A stretch of DNA of 18,449 bases from Limnohabitans sp. (GTDB taxonomy: Bacteria; Pseudomonadota; Gammaproteobacteria; Burkholderiales; Burkholderiaceae_C). Made by a program: the position numbers and the translations under genes. Below, piece after piece: positions 9,051 through 15,837 of the stretch; the stretch's first letter is position 1; each line of letters begins with the position of its first letter. The DNA lies in NCBI GenBank assembly GCA_018883305.1, contig VEQI01000021.1, positions 1-18,449 of the forward strand, read 5' to 3'. The notes beneath the pieces are model-generated. The model was not told where the DNA came from, did no database searches, and worked only from the letters and a program-made list of their open reading frames with translations.

Positions 9051-10223
9051 TCAGGTGCCCGACAGCGCCTCTTCCTGAACCCGTCGGATATGTTCGCCGA
9101 TGGCTGGGCCGCGCAACCCCAATGACAGTGCCTGTGCGGAAGCCGCCGATGTGTCCACCGATTGCAGTCGTTGAAACTGGTGCTGCAGTCGCTCAACAGC
9201 GCTGAGTGGCAACAATTTCTCCGGTGGTTGCGCAGCCGCTCCCGTCGATGTCAGATGGTACACGGAGGCCAAGGCGGAGGCGATGCAAGACAGCGCATTC
9301 AGCGCATGCAGCAAACGCTCGGGACGGCGCATCGCGTCGCTCTTGAGCAGACATGACAGGCATTGTTGAACGCTCCAGGCGGGTATCTCGAGCCACTGCA
9401 TGCGCAAATGCCGGGTGAGCTCAATCACCTCGCGAATGTCCAGTGGCAATATCAGCGGTGACAGCACCCAGGGCCGCGCGGGGCGGGGAGGCTTGTCGGT
9501 CGTCTGTGCAGCCTCATCGCTGGCAAACACGCAAGCCGCCCGCACGGCCAGAGGCGTCTCCGATCGGGCGGCCAGTGCCAAGGCTCGACGCATCGGGGGA
9601 TGTTGGGGAAACAACCGTTGCCAGGCACCGCATTCGGTCAACACATCGATCATGCGCGTGGGCTGCGCGGCGATGAAGCCTCGCGACAACTCTTGCCATA
9701 CACGCTCACCCACCAGGGCATCCACTTCGCCTTGTTGCACCATCTCGCGCATGAGCGCCATGGTGTCCGGTGCCACGGTGAAATCGACGAACCGCGCCGC
9801 AAATCGAGCGACTCTCAGAATGCGTACCGGGTCTTCACGGAACGCATCGGTCACATGCCGCAGGACCCGTGACTGGATGTCTCGCTGCCCCCCGTAGGGA
9901 TCGATGATGTGCCCTTGCGCGTCTTGCGCCATCGCGTTGATGGTGAGGTCGCGTCGCGACAAGTCCTGCTCCAGGGTGACATCGGGGGCTGCATGCACCA
10001 CAAACCCTCGATACCCCGGCGCCGTCTTGCGCTCGGTACGCGCCAGGGCATATTCTTCGTGCGTTTGCGGATGCAAAAACACCGGAAAGTCCCGCCCCAC
10101 CGGCGCATAGCCCTGTTCCCGCATCATCTGCGGCGTGGCGCCCACCACCACCCAGTCGCGGTCCGCCCCACTCAACCCGAGCAGACCATCCCGAACCGCA
10201 CCGCCAACCAGAAACACATCCAT
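9051..10223 (-). CDS. cca: tRNA CCA-adding nucleotidyltransferase (HD domain degenerate)
   Basis: This enzyme adds or repairs the 3' CCA end of tRNA from CTP and ATP without a nucleic acid template (class II, bacterial type). The 390 residues open with the nucleotidyltransferase core: GGAVRD at 7-12, the metal-binding D21 and D23 in DRDWVVVG, GRDFPVFLHP, RRDLTINAMAQD and the neck helix RILRVARFAARF. All of this is nearly identical to E. coli Cca as remembered. After residue 215 or so the match weakens. The segment carrying the HPEIDTGIH and CHDLGK metal ligands of the HD phosphohydrolase domain is absent; VRAACVFASDEAA stands where the HD motif should be. The tail then realigns (GLRGPAIGEHIRRV). 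CCA addition should be intact, while the 2',3'-cyclic phosphatase and phosphodiesterase activities of E. coli Cca should be missing. The gene converges on the efflux operon with only 11 nt between stops. No Shine-Dalgarno is visible before ATG 10223. Confidence 0.93.
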   Translation of the reverse strand: MDVFLVGGAVRDGLLGLSGADRDWVVVGATPQMMREQGYAPVGRDFPVFLHPQTHEEYALARTERKTAPGYRGFVVHAAPDVTLEQDLSRRDLTINAMAQDAQGHIIDPYGGQRDIQSRVLRHVTDAFREDPVRILRVARFAARFVDFTVAPDTMALMREMVQQGEVDALVGERVWQELSRGFIAAQPTRMIDVLTECGAWQRLFPQHPPMRRALALAARSETPLAVRAACVFASDEAAQTTDKPPRPARPWVLSPLILPLDIREVIELTRHLRMQWLEIPAWSVQQCLSCLLKSDAMRRPERLLHALNALSCIASALASVYHLTSTGAAAQPPEKLLPLSAVERLQHQFQRLQSVDTSAASAQALSLGLRGPAIGEHIRRVQEEALSGT

Positions 10224-10229
10224 TCGCCA

Positions 10230-10235
10230 AGTGTA
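10230..10235 (-). promoter_or_regulatory. Candidate -10 box of cca
   Basis: Read on the minus strand this is TACACT, a 4/6 match to TATAAT, with 6 nt to the cca ATG. A CTGACC hexamer (4/6 to TTGACA) lies 17 nt further upstream, inside the left arm of the inverted repeat. The placement implies a leaderless or nearly leaderless transcript, which fits the lack of a Shine-Dalgarno. This is a prediction from spacing and consensus only. Confidence 0.3.
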
Positions 10236-10246
10236 GTCAATCGATC

Positions 10247-10322
10247 AATTGGGGTCAGATTCCAATTGTTTTTAACGTCCCAGCGACAGGCTAGTCAAAT
10301 TAATTGGAATCTGACCCCAATT
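10247..10322. repeat. REP/MITE-like perfect inverted repeat (21-bp arms, 34-nt loop)
   Basis: The left arm at 10247-10267 starts AATTGGGGTCAG and ends CCAATT; the right arm at 10302-10322 is its exact reverse complement. The loop is 10268-10301. Each arm is also bounded by AATTGG and CCAATT, so each can fold on itself. The 76-nt element lies between divergent cca and the sialidase-like gene. The GGGGTCAGATTCC core resembles sequences I remember near REP-associated (Y1) transposases and short palindromic repeats in beta- and gammaproteobacteria. No transposase is present here, so if mobile it would move in trans. It lacks a U tract and serves no convergent gene ends, so a terminator role is unlikely. 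Confidence 0.75.
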
Positions 10323-10353
10323 AGGCGAAATGAGGTGGAAGGGGGTTCTTGGG

Positions 10354-10359
10354 GATAAT
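10354..10359 (+). promoter_or_regulatory. Candidate -10 box of the sialidase-like gene
   Basis: GATAAT (5/6 match to TATAAT) ends 6 nt before ATG 10366, so a transcript starting about 7 nt downstream would begin at the start codon. No good -35 hexamer is seen at the usual distance. The same GATAAT-to-start arrangement occurs before talB. Confidence 0.4.
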
Positions 10360-10365
10360 TCGCGG

Positions 10366-11571
10366 ATGATGACTCTGCGTCGATGGGCGGTGGTGGGTGT
10401 GGCTTTGGCGATGGTGCTGGCCGTGGATGCCTATCGTCGTGCACAGCAACCCAGGGTATTGGCCGCAGCAGCGCAAGTGAGAGATGTGACAGGCACAGCT
10501 CAGATGTGTGAATGGTCGCGTGCGTCGCGCAGTGTGCTGCCCATGCCAGCAGGTGTGGCAGCGGCGCACGCCAGCAGTTTGCTGGTGCTGCCGCCGTCGC
10601 ATCCGGATTACGCACGCACGGCGATGATGGCGTTCTGGTTTGCCGGCACGCGCGAGAGCGCGGCAGATGTGAACATTGTGGCGTCCCGGTTGGACCGTAC
10701 CACGCGCGAGTGGAGTCCCGCATTCACGGTGGTGGATCGACATCAGGCGGGGCAGGCCTTGGGGGTTCGTCTGCGCCGTTTGGGCAATCCGGTGGGATGG
10801 GCGGATGCACAAGGGCGTCTGCATCTGTTTGTGGTGGGCACGGGCCTGGGCGGCTGGGCCGCATCCAGGGTGGTGCATCTGCAAGAGGACACGCAGCACG
10901 CACAAGATCTGTGGCTGGCGCGCGGCATTTTGCCTTTAACGCCCCTGGTGCCGTCTCTCAACACCAGTGTTCTGGTGCGCACCGCGCCCATGCCACTGGA
11001 GGATGGTGGCGCGCTGTTGCCGGTGTATTTTGAATTGGGCATGAAGCACAGCGCGGTCGTGCGATTGGGACCCTCTGGCGAGATGCAACCAATGCAACGC
11101 ATCACGCGTCGTCACGATGTCCTGCAACCCGCCCTGTTGCCGCTGTCAGCACAGCACTGGCTGGCTTTTCATCGCAACCAGGGGCCGTCGAATCGATTGG
11201 CCGTATCTGCCACGACCGATGCGGGTGCGCATTGGCAGGACATGCCCGATGCCGCGTTCACCAACAGCGATTCGTCCGTGGCGGCACTGCGAACACAGCA
11301 TGGCACCACCGTGTTGGTCCATAACCCTGCCGAACGAGGTCGACAGGCCCTATGGCTGAGCGATACCACGCAGCCGCAGGATGCTGCCGCTTGGCGCACC
11401 CGAAGCGTCGTCGAAGGTGTGGCAGGCGATGAATACTCCTATCCCAGTTTGGCGGAGTTGCCTGCCTCGCCCCAGACAGGCTCAACGATTGAGTTGTGGA
11501 TGAGCTATACCCACCGCCGCCAGGCCATTGCGGTTGAGCGTTGGATGGCAGATTGCGGAGGCGCACGATGA
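10366..11571 (+). CDS. Membrane-anchored BNR/sialidase-like protein (COG4692-type)
   Basis: The product is a predicted periplasmic beta-propeller related to the 'predicted neuraminidase' family with BNR/Asp-box repeats. From ATG 10366 (401 residues) it begins with a short charged stretch and one hydrophobic helix (about residues 6-22), a signal anchor or uncleaved signal. Family-like segments follow: AFWFAGTRESAADVNI, RLGNPVGWADAQGRLHLFVVG with GLGGWAASRV, SLNTSVLVR, DVLQPALLP, the Asp-box TTDAGAHW (D285, W290) and EYSYPSL near the end. Only one canonical Asp-box is obvious. Members of this family are often annotated as exo-alpha-sialidase, but I see no full arginine triad or N-terminal RIP motif, so substrate and even catalysis are uncertain. 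The frame extends upstream to 10330, abutting the inverted repeat; the ATG at 10366 (or the adjacent 10369) fits the GATAAT position and gives a normal signal. It overlaps the next gene by ATGA. Confidence 0.82.
   Translation: MMTLRRWAVVGVALAMVLAVDAYRRAQQPRVLAAAAQVRDVTGTAQMCEWSRASRSVLPMPAGVAAAHASSLLVLPPSHPDYARTAMMAFWFAGTRESAADVNIVASRLDRTTREWSPAFTVVDRHQAGQALGVRLRRLGNPVGWADAQGRLHLFVVGTGLGGWAASRVVHLQEDTQHAQDLWLARGILPLTPLVPSLNTSVLVRTAPMPLEDGGALLPVYFELGMKHSAVVRLGPSGEMQPMQRITRRHDVLQPALLPLSAQHWLAFHRNQGPSNRLAVSATTDAGAHWQDMPDAAFTNSDSSVAALRTQHGTTVLVHNPAERGRQALWLSDTTQPQDAAAWRTRSVVEGVAGDEYSYPSLAELPASPQTGSTIELWMSYTHRRQAIAVERWMADCGGAR
11557..11561 (+). promoter_or_regulatory. Ribosome binding site of the membrane protein gene
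   Basis: GGAGG lies within the last codons of the sialidase-like gene, with 6 nt before ATG 11568. It decides between this ATG and an upstream in-frame TTG at 11541, and supports translational coupling through the ATGA overlap. Confidence 0.75.
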
Positions 11572-12290
11572 CGACGGGCTGGATATTGTTGCCTGTCATG
11601 TCCCACTGGGCCTGGCCTCTGTCGTGGGCCGTGGTGGTGGCGGCCGTGGTGCTGTGGCTTTGGCCGCGTGAGGCAGACAGTCACCAGGGCCATTCAACGC
11701 TGGGTCAGATGTCAGCAATGGCAACACGTGCAGCAAGACCGGTCAAAGGACCCGGTTGGTTGCCTTGGGTGTTGGCCGTGGGTGTGTCGCTTCTGGCCAT
11801 ATGGCCCAACGGAGGCTGGTCAGGTTTCATCGCGCTGGCGCTGCAATCGCCCAGTCTTTTGAGCCTTACGTGGGCAATGGTTATCGTGCTTCAATCCATG
11901 AGGATGGCGCCTTCGAGTGGCCACCCCCGCGTACCCCCATGGGTCTGGTATGTCTTGTGCACATTGGGGTGGCTGTTGACCATCGACACGCTGAACCTTT
12001 GGCCGCGCACCTGGGATGTCAGTTTCTATGGCTGGGGGTTTTCAGCCAGCAGTCTCTGGCTCAGTGCCTGGGGGGTGGCGATGTTGGCGTGGCGTTACCA
12101 TGGTCCTTGGGTGTGGCACAGCATCATGGTGTTGGCCGTGTATGCCCTGTTGCGTTGGCCCACTGGCAACGTGTGGGACGTCTGGCTGGACCCCGCAGTC
12201 TGGCTGGTGGCTCACCTGAAAGTGCTGCGTCACGTCTGGCGATGCATGAGACATGGGGGCGGCCATCCATCCACCCATAGCGCCCGCTGA
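11568..12290 (+). CDS. Multi-pass inner-membrane protein of unknown function
   Basis: I do not recognise this 240-residue protein. It is very rich in Trp, Leu, Val and Ala. Hydrophobic segments lie at about residues 4-33, 62-77, 80-102, 115-132, 141-160 and 164-182, giving roughly six membrane helices. The C-terminal part is basic and His-rich (VLRHVWRCMRHGGGHPSTHSAR) and is probably cytoplasmic. Between the first two segments is a hydrophilic loop (about 34-60). ATG 11568 is preceded by GGAGG and overlaps the stop of the sialidase-like gene, so the two are almost certainly one operon and may act together. The spacing pattern of its helices does not obviously match a transporter or enzyme family I know. 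It ends 33 nt from the convergent GtrA-GT-C gene. A role in envelope glycan processing is only a guess from neighbours. Confidence 0.8.
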   Translation: MTTGWILLPVMSHWAWPLSWAVVVAAVVLWLWPREADSHQGHSTLGQMSAMATRAARPVKGPGWLPWVLAVGVSLLAIWPNGGWSGFIALALQSPSLLSLTWAMVIVLQSMRMAPSSGHPRVPPWVWYVLCTLGWLLTIDTLNLWPRTWDVSFYGWGFSASSLWLSAWGVAMLAWRYHGPWVWHSIMVLAVYALLRWPTGNVWDVWLDPAVWLVAHLKVLRHVWRCMRHGGGHPSTHSAR

Positions 12291-12322
12291 ACCGCAAGGG
12301 GATGTAGACGTCAACGCAGAAG

Positions 12323-14545
12323 CTAACGCTTCACCACCAAATACTCACGCCAGAACAGCAGCACCTCGGGCGTTTGCACACTCTGCCAGTTGATCTCGCC
12401 TGGACGGTGACGTCCGCGAATCGCCAGTCGCTGGCCAATCAGCTCGCAGCCAGCGGCTTCGCAATCCGGCCCAGCTTCGTTCCAGATCCGACGCACGATG
12501 ATGGCATCATGGTCCTTGAACCACTCGCGAAGCTGTGCCGTATCCGAGGGCGTTTCTTCGCGGTACGGTGTGATTTCCTTCACGCCTGGCAACACAAAGC
12601 GCCAGCGCTCGAAGTCGCCGTTGAAATTGCTGGGTGTGAGCAAATGCACGCCTTTTACGCGGACTTGAGCACGCGCATCGTATTGATTGTCGGGAGCGTG
12701 CAACGGCGCATTGAGCAAGCCAAACCAGGCAAACAGGCTCACGCACAAGCCCAGCAACCACAACCAGCTGGCACGCAGCGTATTGTCCGTGGCACTGGGC
12801 CACAACAACCGCAGCAGTGCCAGCACTTGCAACACCAGAATCAGCAGCAAGCCCAATCGTCCCCACAAGGGATACAAATCCAGCCGCCATCCGCCCCACA
12901 GGAACAAGCCCAGGAAGGCCAGTCCGCCCAAGCCCATCAGACAGCCCAGCACCAGCGACACGCGCTGCGCCCAGCGTGGCAATTGCCACACGTGCAAGGC
13001 GCACAGCACAGCCACCATGGGCATGAGCGGAATGAGATAGCGTGCCGAACGCTGGCTGGGCACCATGAAGAACAGGCTCATCACCGCGATGTAGATCCAC
13101 AGCAGCGCGGTGGGTCGAACCTCACCTTGCTGTCGTGCGCGCCAGGTGGCTGGCCAGGCCTTCAGGCCCATCACCATCACCGCTGCAATCAGCGGGCCCA
13201 GCACCAGACCGTTTTGCACCAGCGCCAGCGACTGGACCCAGATGCTGCTGCTGCCAATCAAGGCCGTGCGCCAGTACACCGACTCTTGGGCACCACCCAC
13301 CTTGCCCCAGTTCTCACCCACCACAAACTCGCGCCACACCGACACAGGGTCTGGATCGACCAGAAACCACAAGGCAAACAACCCCGTGCCTAACGCCACA
13401 GCCAGCGCAGTACGCCACATCGCCCCCCACCACTGCCGGGGTTGTTGCCAGCACAACGCCAGCCACAAAGTGGCCCCCAGCGGCGCCAGCAGCACAAAGG
13501 ATTTGTGCAATGCCACCATGCCCCAGCTCAGACCGGTCAACACAAAAAATCCTGTGCTGGGCAATGGAGTACGCCGTTGCGCCCGCCATTGCACCGCGAG
13601 CAACGCCCAGAACGGCAAGCCCATCCAGAATGTTTCAATCGCACTGGTGAGATAAGGGCGCCCATAGCGGTACGTGCTGAAACAACCCAGGTAGATCAGC
13701 CCAGCGATGTATGACAGCGTCACCGCATCCAGCGGCGCACGCTCGACGGTGTGTTGCATCGACGGCCACCGTGCCAGTCGCCGCGTAGCCCAGACCACCA
13801 GCACGGTGGTGGCCAAGGTGTAGAGAAGACTGGGCAGCCGGATCCACCACAAGCTCCAGTCCAGTCCCAGCCACAGCGGCGCCATGGCCTGCCAGATCAG
13901 CAGCGGCGGCTTGGTGTTGCGCATGTCTTGAATGGCCGACAGCAACGGCAGCCAGTGGCCCGTCACACTGGTTTGCAACCAGGTCTGGAAGGCAATGTGG
14001 GCATAGACCAGCTCGTCGCCATTGCGTGGAATGTTCTCGCCCCCCAAGTCGAACAGATAGATCGCAAAGGTCAGGAGCAGTAGCGCGAAGCTGATGTGAC
14101 GGTAACGCAGGCGTGTCTCGTCTTCACTCACATCACGCGGGTTGCCTCGAAATGTCCACCAATCGTTGGCGGCGTAATTGACCACACTGGCCACCACAAT
14201 CGCCAGTACGTTGCCCATCAGGTAATGCATGTGCTGCGCCAGCCACAGGGTGAGGATGTACTGCACGCTGGTGCCCAGCCAAGAGGCCAGGGCATAGCGC
14301 ACGAACTGCCCGACCATCGTGCCGCGCCACTCGGCTTGTCGGTCTTGCCAGGTCCAGCGTCGGTTCCAGACAAAATTGTTGACCGTGGCCAAACCAATGG
14401 CGCAAGCCAGCGAGGCATACAGGCGCTGCGTGGCAGGTTCGATGGAGGCTAGGAAAAATTCCTGGGCCAGGTACAGCACCAGCAAATTCACCAACGTGCC
14501 GCTGGCTCCCACCAGCCCGAACTTGATGTAGCGCCAGCGGCTCAC
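12323..14545 (-). CDS. GtrA flippase domain fused to GT-C (ArnT/PMT-like) glycosyltransferase
   Basis: This 740-residue integral membrane protein joins two families. Residues 1-135 are a complete GtrA domain of four helices with its signatures NNFVWNRRWTW (56-66) and NYAANDWWTFRG (123-134); GtrA proteins are thought to flip polyprenyl-phosphate sugars. From about 148 onward it is a GT-C transferase of the PMT_2/ArnT type: a first helix, the periplasmic loop with acidic NGDELVY (D177, E178), TKPPLLIWQAM (from 211), many further helices, and PSQRSARYLIPLMP near the end of the helical part. A soluble, probably periplasmic, C-terminal domain follows (about 610-740). ArnT-type enzymes move a sugar from undecaprenyl phosphate onto lipid A or another acceptor. 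The start is GTG 14545, whose GTGA overlaps the stop of the upstream GT9 gene, so the pair is coupled. No polyprenyl-phosphate sugar synthase is in the window. The sugar and acceptor are unknown. Confidence 0.9.
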   Translation of the reverse strand: MSRWRYIKFGLVGASGTLVNLLVLYLAQEFFLASIEPATQRLYASLACAIGLATVNNFVWNRRWTWQDRQAEWRGTMVGQFVRYALASWLGTSVQYILTLWLAQHMHYLMGNVLAIVVASVVNYAANDWWTFRGNPRDVSEDETRLRYRHISFALLLLTFAIYLFDLGGENIPRNGDELVYAHIAFQTWLQTSVTGHWLPLLSAIQDMRNTKPPLLIWQAMAPLWLGLDWSLWWIRLPSLLYTLATTVLVVWATRRLARWPSMQHTVERAPLDAVTLSYIAGLIYLGCFSTYRYGRPYLTSAIETFWMGLPFWALLAVQWRAQRRTPLPSTGFFVLTGLSWGMVALHKSFVLLAPLGATLWLALCWQQPRQWWGAMWRTALAVALGTGLFALWFLVDPDPVSVWREFVVGENWGKVGGAQESVYWRTALIGSSSIWVQSLALVQNGLVLGPLIAAVMVMGLKAWPATWRARQQGEVRPTALLWIYIAVMSLFFMVPSQRSARYLIPLMPMVAVLCALHVWQLPRWAQRVSLVLGCLMGLGGLAFLGLFLWGGWRLDLYPLWGRLGLLLILVLQVLALLRLLWPSATDNTLRASWLWLLGLCVSLFAWFGLLNAPLHAPDNQYDARAQVRVKGVHLLTPSNFNGDFERWRFVLPGVKEITPYREETPSDTAQLREWFKDHDAIIVRRIWNEAGPDCEAAGCELIGQRLAIRGRHRPGEINWQSVQTPEVLLFWREYLVVKR

Positions 14546-15777
14546 GAGCTCAACCGCTGCAAGGCCATCGACAACACCTGGGCCGGCTCGATGACCTGCA
14601 GGCAGCGGTTGTCGCCATCACAGAAACTGTCGCGGTGGTTGTAGGCACTCAGACAGGGGGAACACACCATGCCGGATTCGAGCACGGTGGCGCGTTCGCT
14701 GATCGGCCCATACAGACGCGAGGTCTCGGGACCAAAGAACACCAGCGTCTGGATGGGCGTGAGGCTGGCGAAGTGGCCGGGACCGCCATCGTTGGTGATC
14801 AGCAAATCGGCCTGATGGAACAGCATCAGCAGTTCATGCAGGTTGCGCGTGTAGCCGGTGAGATCGCGGCATGCGGGGTGTTGCAAAGCCGCCAGCACAC
14901 GCTGCGCTTGTGGCGTGTCCTCGGGCAAGCCAATCAGACCAACAGCGCAGCCCTGGTTGAGCAGCTCGCGGGCCAGTTCGATGTAATGGGCTTCCGGCCA
15001 GGCCCGAATGGGCAAGGCGCCGCCACTCACATACATCAGCACACGATTCGAAGGTTGGTCGAACACGGCATGGTCGGCCAGCAGACGCTGGCGGAATTGT
15101 TGCGATGCTTCCATGTCCAGCGGCAGCGACCGCAGCGTGGTCAGCATCTGCGGTAAGACCAGCCGATTGAGCGGGCGCACACGGCCCAATTCATCGGGAT
15201 GCGTCAGCGCACGGCCCAGGACCCGCGCCAAACCCAGAAACTGCAGGCTGATGTGCTGATAGGGGTTGTACGGCACGGCCGCATTGGTGAAGTTGCCTCG
15301 GTACAAGCCTTCTTGCGTGTGTGGCGTGAAGCCCACCCGCACGCGTGCACCACAGCCATAGGAGAGGAGGGCACTGATGCGTGAAAACAGTTCGCAATCG
15401 ATGACGCCATCGAGCTTCAGGGCCCGCAAATCGCGCAAAGCCCCCCACATGCTGGAGAGCAAGTTACCCAGTGAACTGTCGTCAATGGAGTGCAGATTGG
15501 ACTCGGGGACAAAGCCCACCAGCCGCATCACCGACTGGTTTTTGCGCAGTTGCAGCACATGCAGTTGAGCGCCTGGGTGTGCCCGTTGCAACTCGTCAAA
15601 CATGGCCTGTGCCAGCACCACCGAACCCATCTCGGACAGCAAAATGACCAGCAAACGGCGTGGGCTGTTGCCCTCAACCGGCACCGGACGGCGGGTCAGG
15701 CTGTGCCAGCGCGACAGGCCCCAGCACAGCACCTGCCCCACCCAGCGATCGATGGCGCGTTGAACAGACAATTTCAT
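14542..15777 (-). CDS. Glycosyltransferase family 9 (heptosyltransferase-like) protein
   Basis: This is a cytoplasmic GT-B glycosyltransferase of the family that contains the LPS heptosyltransferases WaaC and WaaF. The 411 residues from ATG 15777 have a basic N-terminal extension of about 40 residues, the first Rossmann strand RLLVILLSEMGSVV (41-54), and the C-terminal donor-binding motif TNDGGPGHFASL (328-339) followed by FFGPETSRLYGPI. A late cysteine set (C372, C375, C386, C392, in CSPC and CDGDNRC) is typical of a subgroup of these proteins. The position of WaaC Asp13 in SSMGDV is Ser52 here (SEMGSV). The frame stays open far upstream, across the divergent promoter and into talB, but ATG 15777 is preferred because it clears the talB region and a minus-strand GATAAT lies just upstream. 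It forms an operon with the GtrA-GT-C fusion. It need not transfer heptose, so waaC/waaF names are not given. Confidence 0.88.
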   Translation of the reverse strand: MKLSVQRAIDRWVGQVLCWGLSRWHSLTRRPVPVEGNSPRRLLVILLSEMGSVVLAQAMFDELQRAHPGAQLHVLQLRKNQSVMRLVGFVPESNLHSIDDSSLGNLLSSMWGALRDLRALKLDGVIDCELFSRISALLSYGCGARVRVGFTPHTQEGLYRGNFTNAAVPYNPYQHISLQFLGLARVLGRALTHPDELGRVRPLNRLVLPQMLTTLRSLPLDMEASQQFRQRLLADHAVFDQPSNRVLMYVSGGALPIRAWPEAHYIELARELLNQGCAVGLIGLPEDTPQAQRVLAALQHPACRDLTGYTRNLHELLMLFHQADLLITNDGGPGHFASLTPIQTLVFFGPETSRLYGPISERATVLESGMVCSPCLSAYNHRDSFCDGDNRCLQVIEPAQVLSMALQRLSS

Positions 15778-15786
15778 CTGGGGCAC

Positions 15787-15792
15787 ATTATC
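15787..15792 (-). promoter_or_regulatory. Candidate -10 box of the GT9-GtrA/GT-C operon
   Basis: GATAAT on the minus strand, with 9 nt to ATG 15777 and no Shine-Dalgarno in between. The transcript would have a leader of only a few bases. No convincing -35 box was found. It faces the talB -10 box 33 nt away, so the two promoters overlap back to back. Confidence 0.4.
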
Positions 15793-15825
15793 CCATTGCG
15801 CTTCCGGGGCGGCCGTCAACGGCGA

Positions 15826-15831
15826 GATAAT
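15826..15831 (+). promoter_or_regulatory. Candidate -10 box of talB
   Basis: GATAAT ends 6 nt before ATG 15838, so the predicted transcription start coincides with the start codon. There is no Shine-Dalgarno between them. The -35 region is poor, with TTCCGG at 15802-15807 the nearest candidate. Confidence 0.4.
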
Positions 15832-15837
15832 TGGCCC

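Noticed and set aside
9037..9053. Inverted repeat TGACA/TGTCA between the efflux operon and cca stops
   Set aside because: The 5-bp stem with a 7-nt loop and no T run is too weak to call a terminator; it overlaps both stop codons and may be chance.
10366..11571. Assigning true sialidase (neuraminidase) activity
   Set aside because: Only the BNR-type fold signatures and one clear Asp-box are visible; the arginine triad and RIP motif were not identified, so an enzymatic name would overstate the evidence.
12319..12332. Hairpin GAAGC-TAAC-GCTTC between the convergent membrane protein and GtrA-GT-C genes
   Set aside because: Only 5 bp and no U tract on either strand, so it does not meet the standard for an intrinsic terminator.
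12374..13393. Long open frame on the plus strand (339 codons, Gln/His-rich)
   Set aside because: It lies wholly antisense to the GtrA-GT-C gene, has a biased composition typical of a complementary-strand shadow of a hydrophobic high-GC gene, and shows no family resemblance or ribosome binding site.
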